Assembly: GCA_036557665.1 (NCBI GenBank) | Contig: DATBHG010000055.1 | Coordinates: forward strand, 1-64,000 | Direction: 5' to 3' | Length of the DNA: 64,000 nt | Origin: VAZQ01 sp036557665 | GTDB lineage: Bacteria > Pseudomonadota > Alphaproteobacteria > Rhizobiales > Xanthobacteraceae | Shown: in pieces, positions 63,534-64,000 of the stretch | Layout of the letters: every line of letters begins with the position of its first letter | How positions within the stretch are numbered: position 1 is the stretch's first letter | Program-made: the position numbers and the translations under genes | Notes under the pieces: generated by a model | Told to the model about the DNA's origin: nothing | Seen by the model: the letters and a program-made list of their open reading frames with translations, nothing else | Databases searched by the model: none

Positions 63534-64000
63534 ATGAGCCGCCGCCGCCGCATTTATGAGGGCAAGGCGAAGGTTCTCTATGAGGGACCGGAGCCCGGAA
63601 CGCTGATTCAGCACTTCAAGGACGATGCGACCGCCTTCAATGCGAAGAAGCACGAGATCATCGAAGGCAAGGGCGTTCTCAACAACCGCATCTCCGAATA
63701 CGTGTTCCAGCATCTCAACGACATCGGGGTGCCGACTCACTTCATCAAGCGGCTCAACATGCGCGAGCAGCTGATCCGGGAGGTCGAGATCATCCCGCTG
63801 GAAGTGGTGGTGCGCAACGTGGCCGCCGGCTCGTTGTCGGAGCGCCTCGGCCTGGAGGAGGGTACTCAGCTGCCGCGCTCCATCATCGAGTTCTATTACA
63901 AGAACGACAAGCTCGGCGATCCCATGGTGTCGGAGGAGCACATCACCGCATTCGGCTGGGCGACCCCGCAGGAAATCGACGACATCATGGCCCTTGCCAT
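63534..64000 (+). CDS. purC: Phosphoribosylaminoimidazole-succinocarboxamide synthase, cut by the window edge
   Basis: The N-terminal 155 residues of SAICAR synthetase, which joins aspartate to CAIR with ATP in purine synthesis. It begins MSRRRRIYEGKAKVLYEGPE, with QHFKDDATAFNAKKHEIIEG, the ligand region GVLNNRISEYVFQHLNDIGV, MREQLIREVEIIPLEVVVRN, the conserved AAGSLSERLGLEEG and SEEHITAFGWATPQEIDD. The start at 63534 is preferred because relatives begin MSRRRRIYEGKAK; an in-frame ATG at 63504 would add ten residues. purS and purQ usually follow in this order. Confidence 0.96.
   Translation, partial: MSRRRRIYEGKAKVLYEGPEPGTLIQHFKDDATAFNAKKHEIIEGKGVLNNRISEYVFQHLNDIGVPTHFIKRLNMREQLIREVEIIPLEVVVRNVAAGSLSERLGLEEGTQLPRSIIEFYYKNDKLGDPMVSEEHITAFGWATPQEIDDIMALA

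Overview
The window looks like a chromosome segment of an alphaproteobacterium of the order Hyphomicrobiales (Rhizobiales), probably near the Bradyrhizobiaceae/Xanthobacteraceae. The main reason is the right end, where recA, a metF-like gene, alaS, icd, trmJ, a DUF1476 gene and purC lie together as in that order. The alphaproteobacterial LexA box (GAAC-N7-GAAC) in front of recA, the high GC content and the many periplasmic binding proteins agree. No 16S rRNA is present, so the family assignment is inference.

Layout. (1) 1-7427: the right part of an integrative element that ends at a tRNA-Leu(GAG) gene. It holds decayed genes (a DNA ligase, a prophage protein), an XRE regulator, a Cys-rich secreted protein, an AlpA-like HTH protein, a VapE-type primase/helicase and a tyrosine integrase. 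(2) 7.6-44 kb: catabolic and transport genes in short operons: lipB; an amidase; a MaoC/phthalate-decarboxylase-like pair; a ThDP enzyme; an AbrB-PemK toxin-antitoxin pair; two NitT/TauT-type ABC systems; a cluster fit for hydantoins, N-carbamoyl- or D-amino acids (racemase, carbamoylase, amino-acid ABC permeases and ATPase, M20 hydrolase, cyclodeaminase-like protein); a Rieske oxygenase; an amidase; a DUF1688 protein; a TumE-TumA-type toxin-antitoxin pair; an orphan soxCD pair; an ECF sigma factor; two Bug/TctC receptors; and an orphan CoxL-like molybdenum hydroxylase. (3) About 44-52.3 kb: an accessory island with four related tiny helical-protein genes, an intact ISAs1-type IS with its target duplication, an IS1-like transposase, an intact and a broken copy of a P63C-domain gene, a tRNA-like gene, and several transposon-like ends built from 20-22-bp-spaced AATTAGGACA repeats with no cognate transposase in view. 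The island stops about 20 bp before the recA SOS box. (4) 52.3-64 kb: the housekeeping block recA to purC, the last gene cut by the window edge.

Repeats are a theme. A dispersed GC-rich palindrome (roughly TAGGGGCGAG ... CTCGCCCCTA) lies between genes at five places. A DUF559 nuclease gene flanked by long inverted repeats sits inside a NitT/TauT operon. A DUF559-like domain is also fused to the C-terminus of the TrmJ homologue. The best candidates for something undescribed are the AATTAGGACA-ended elements and the family of tiny helical proteins among them.
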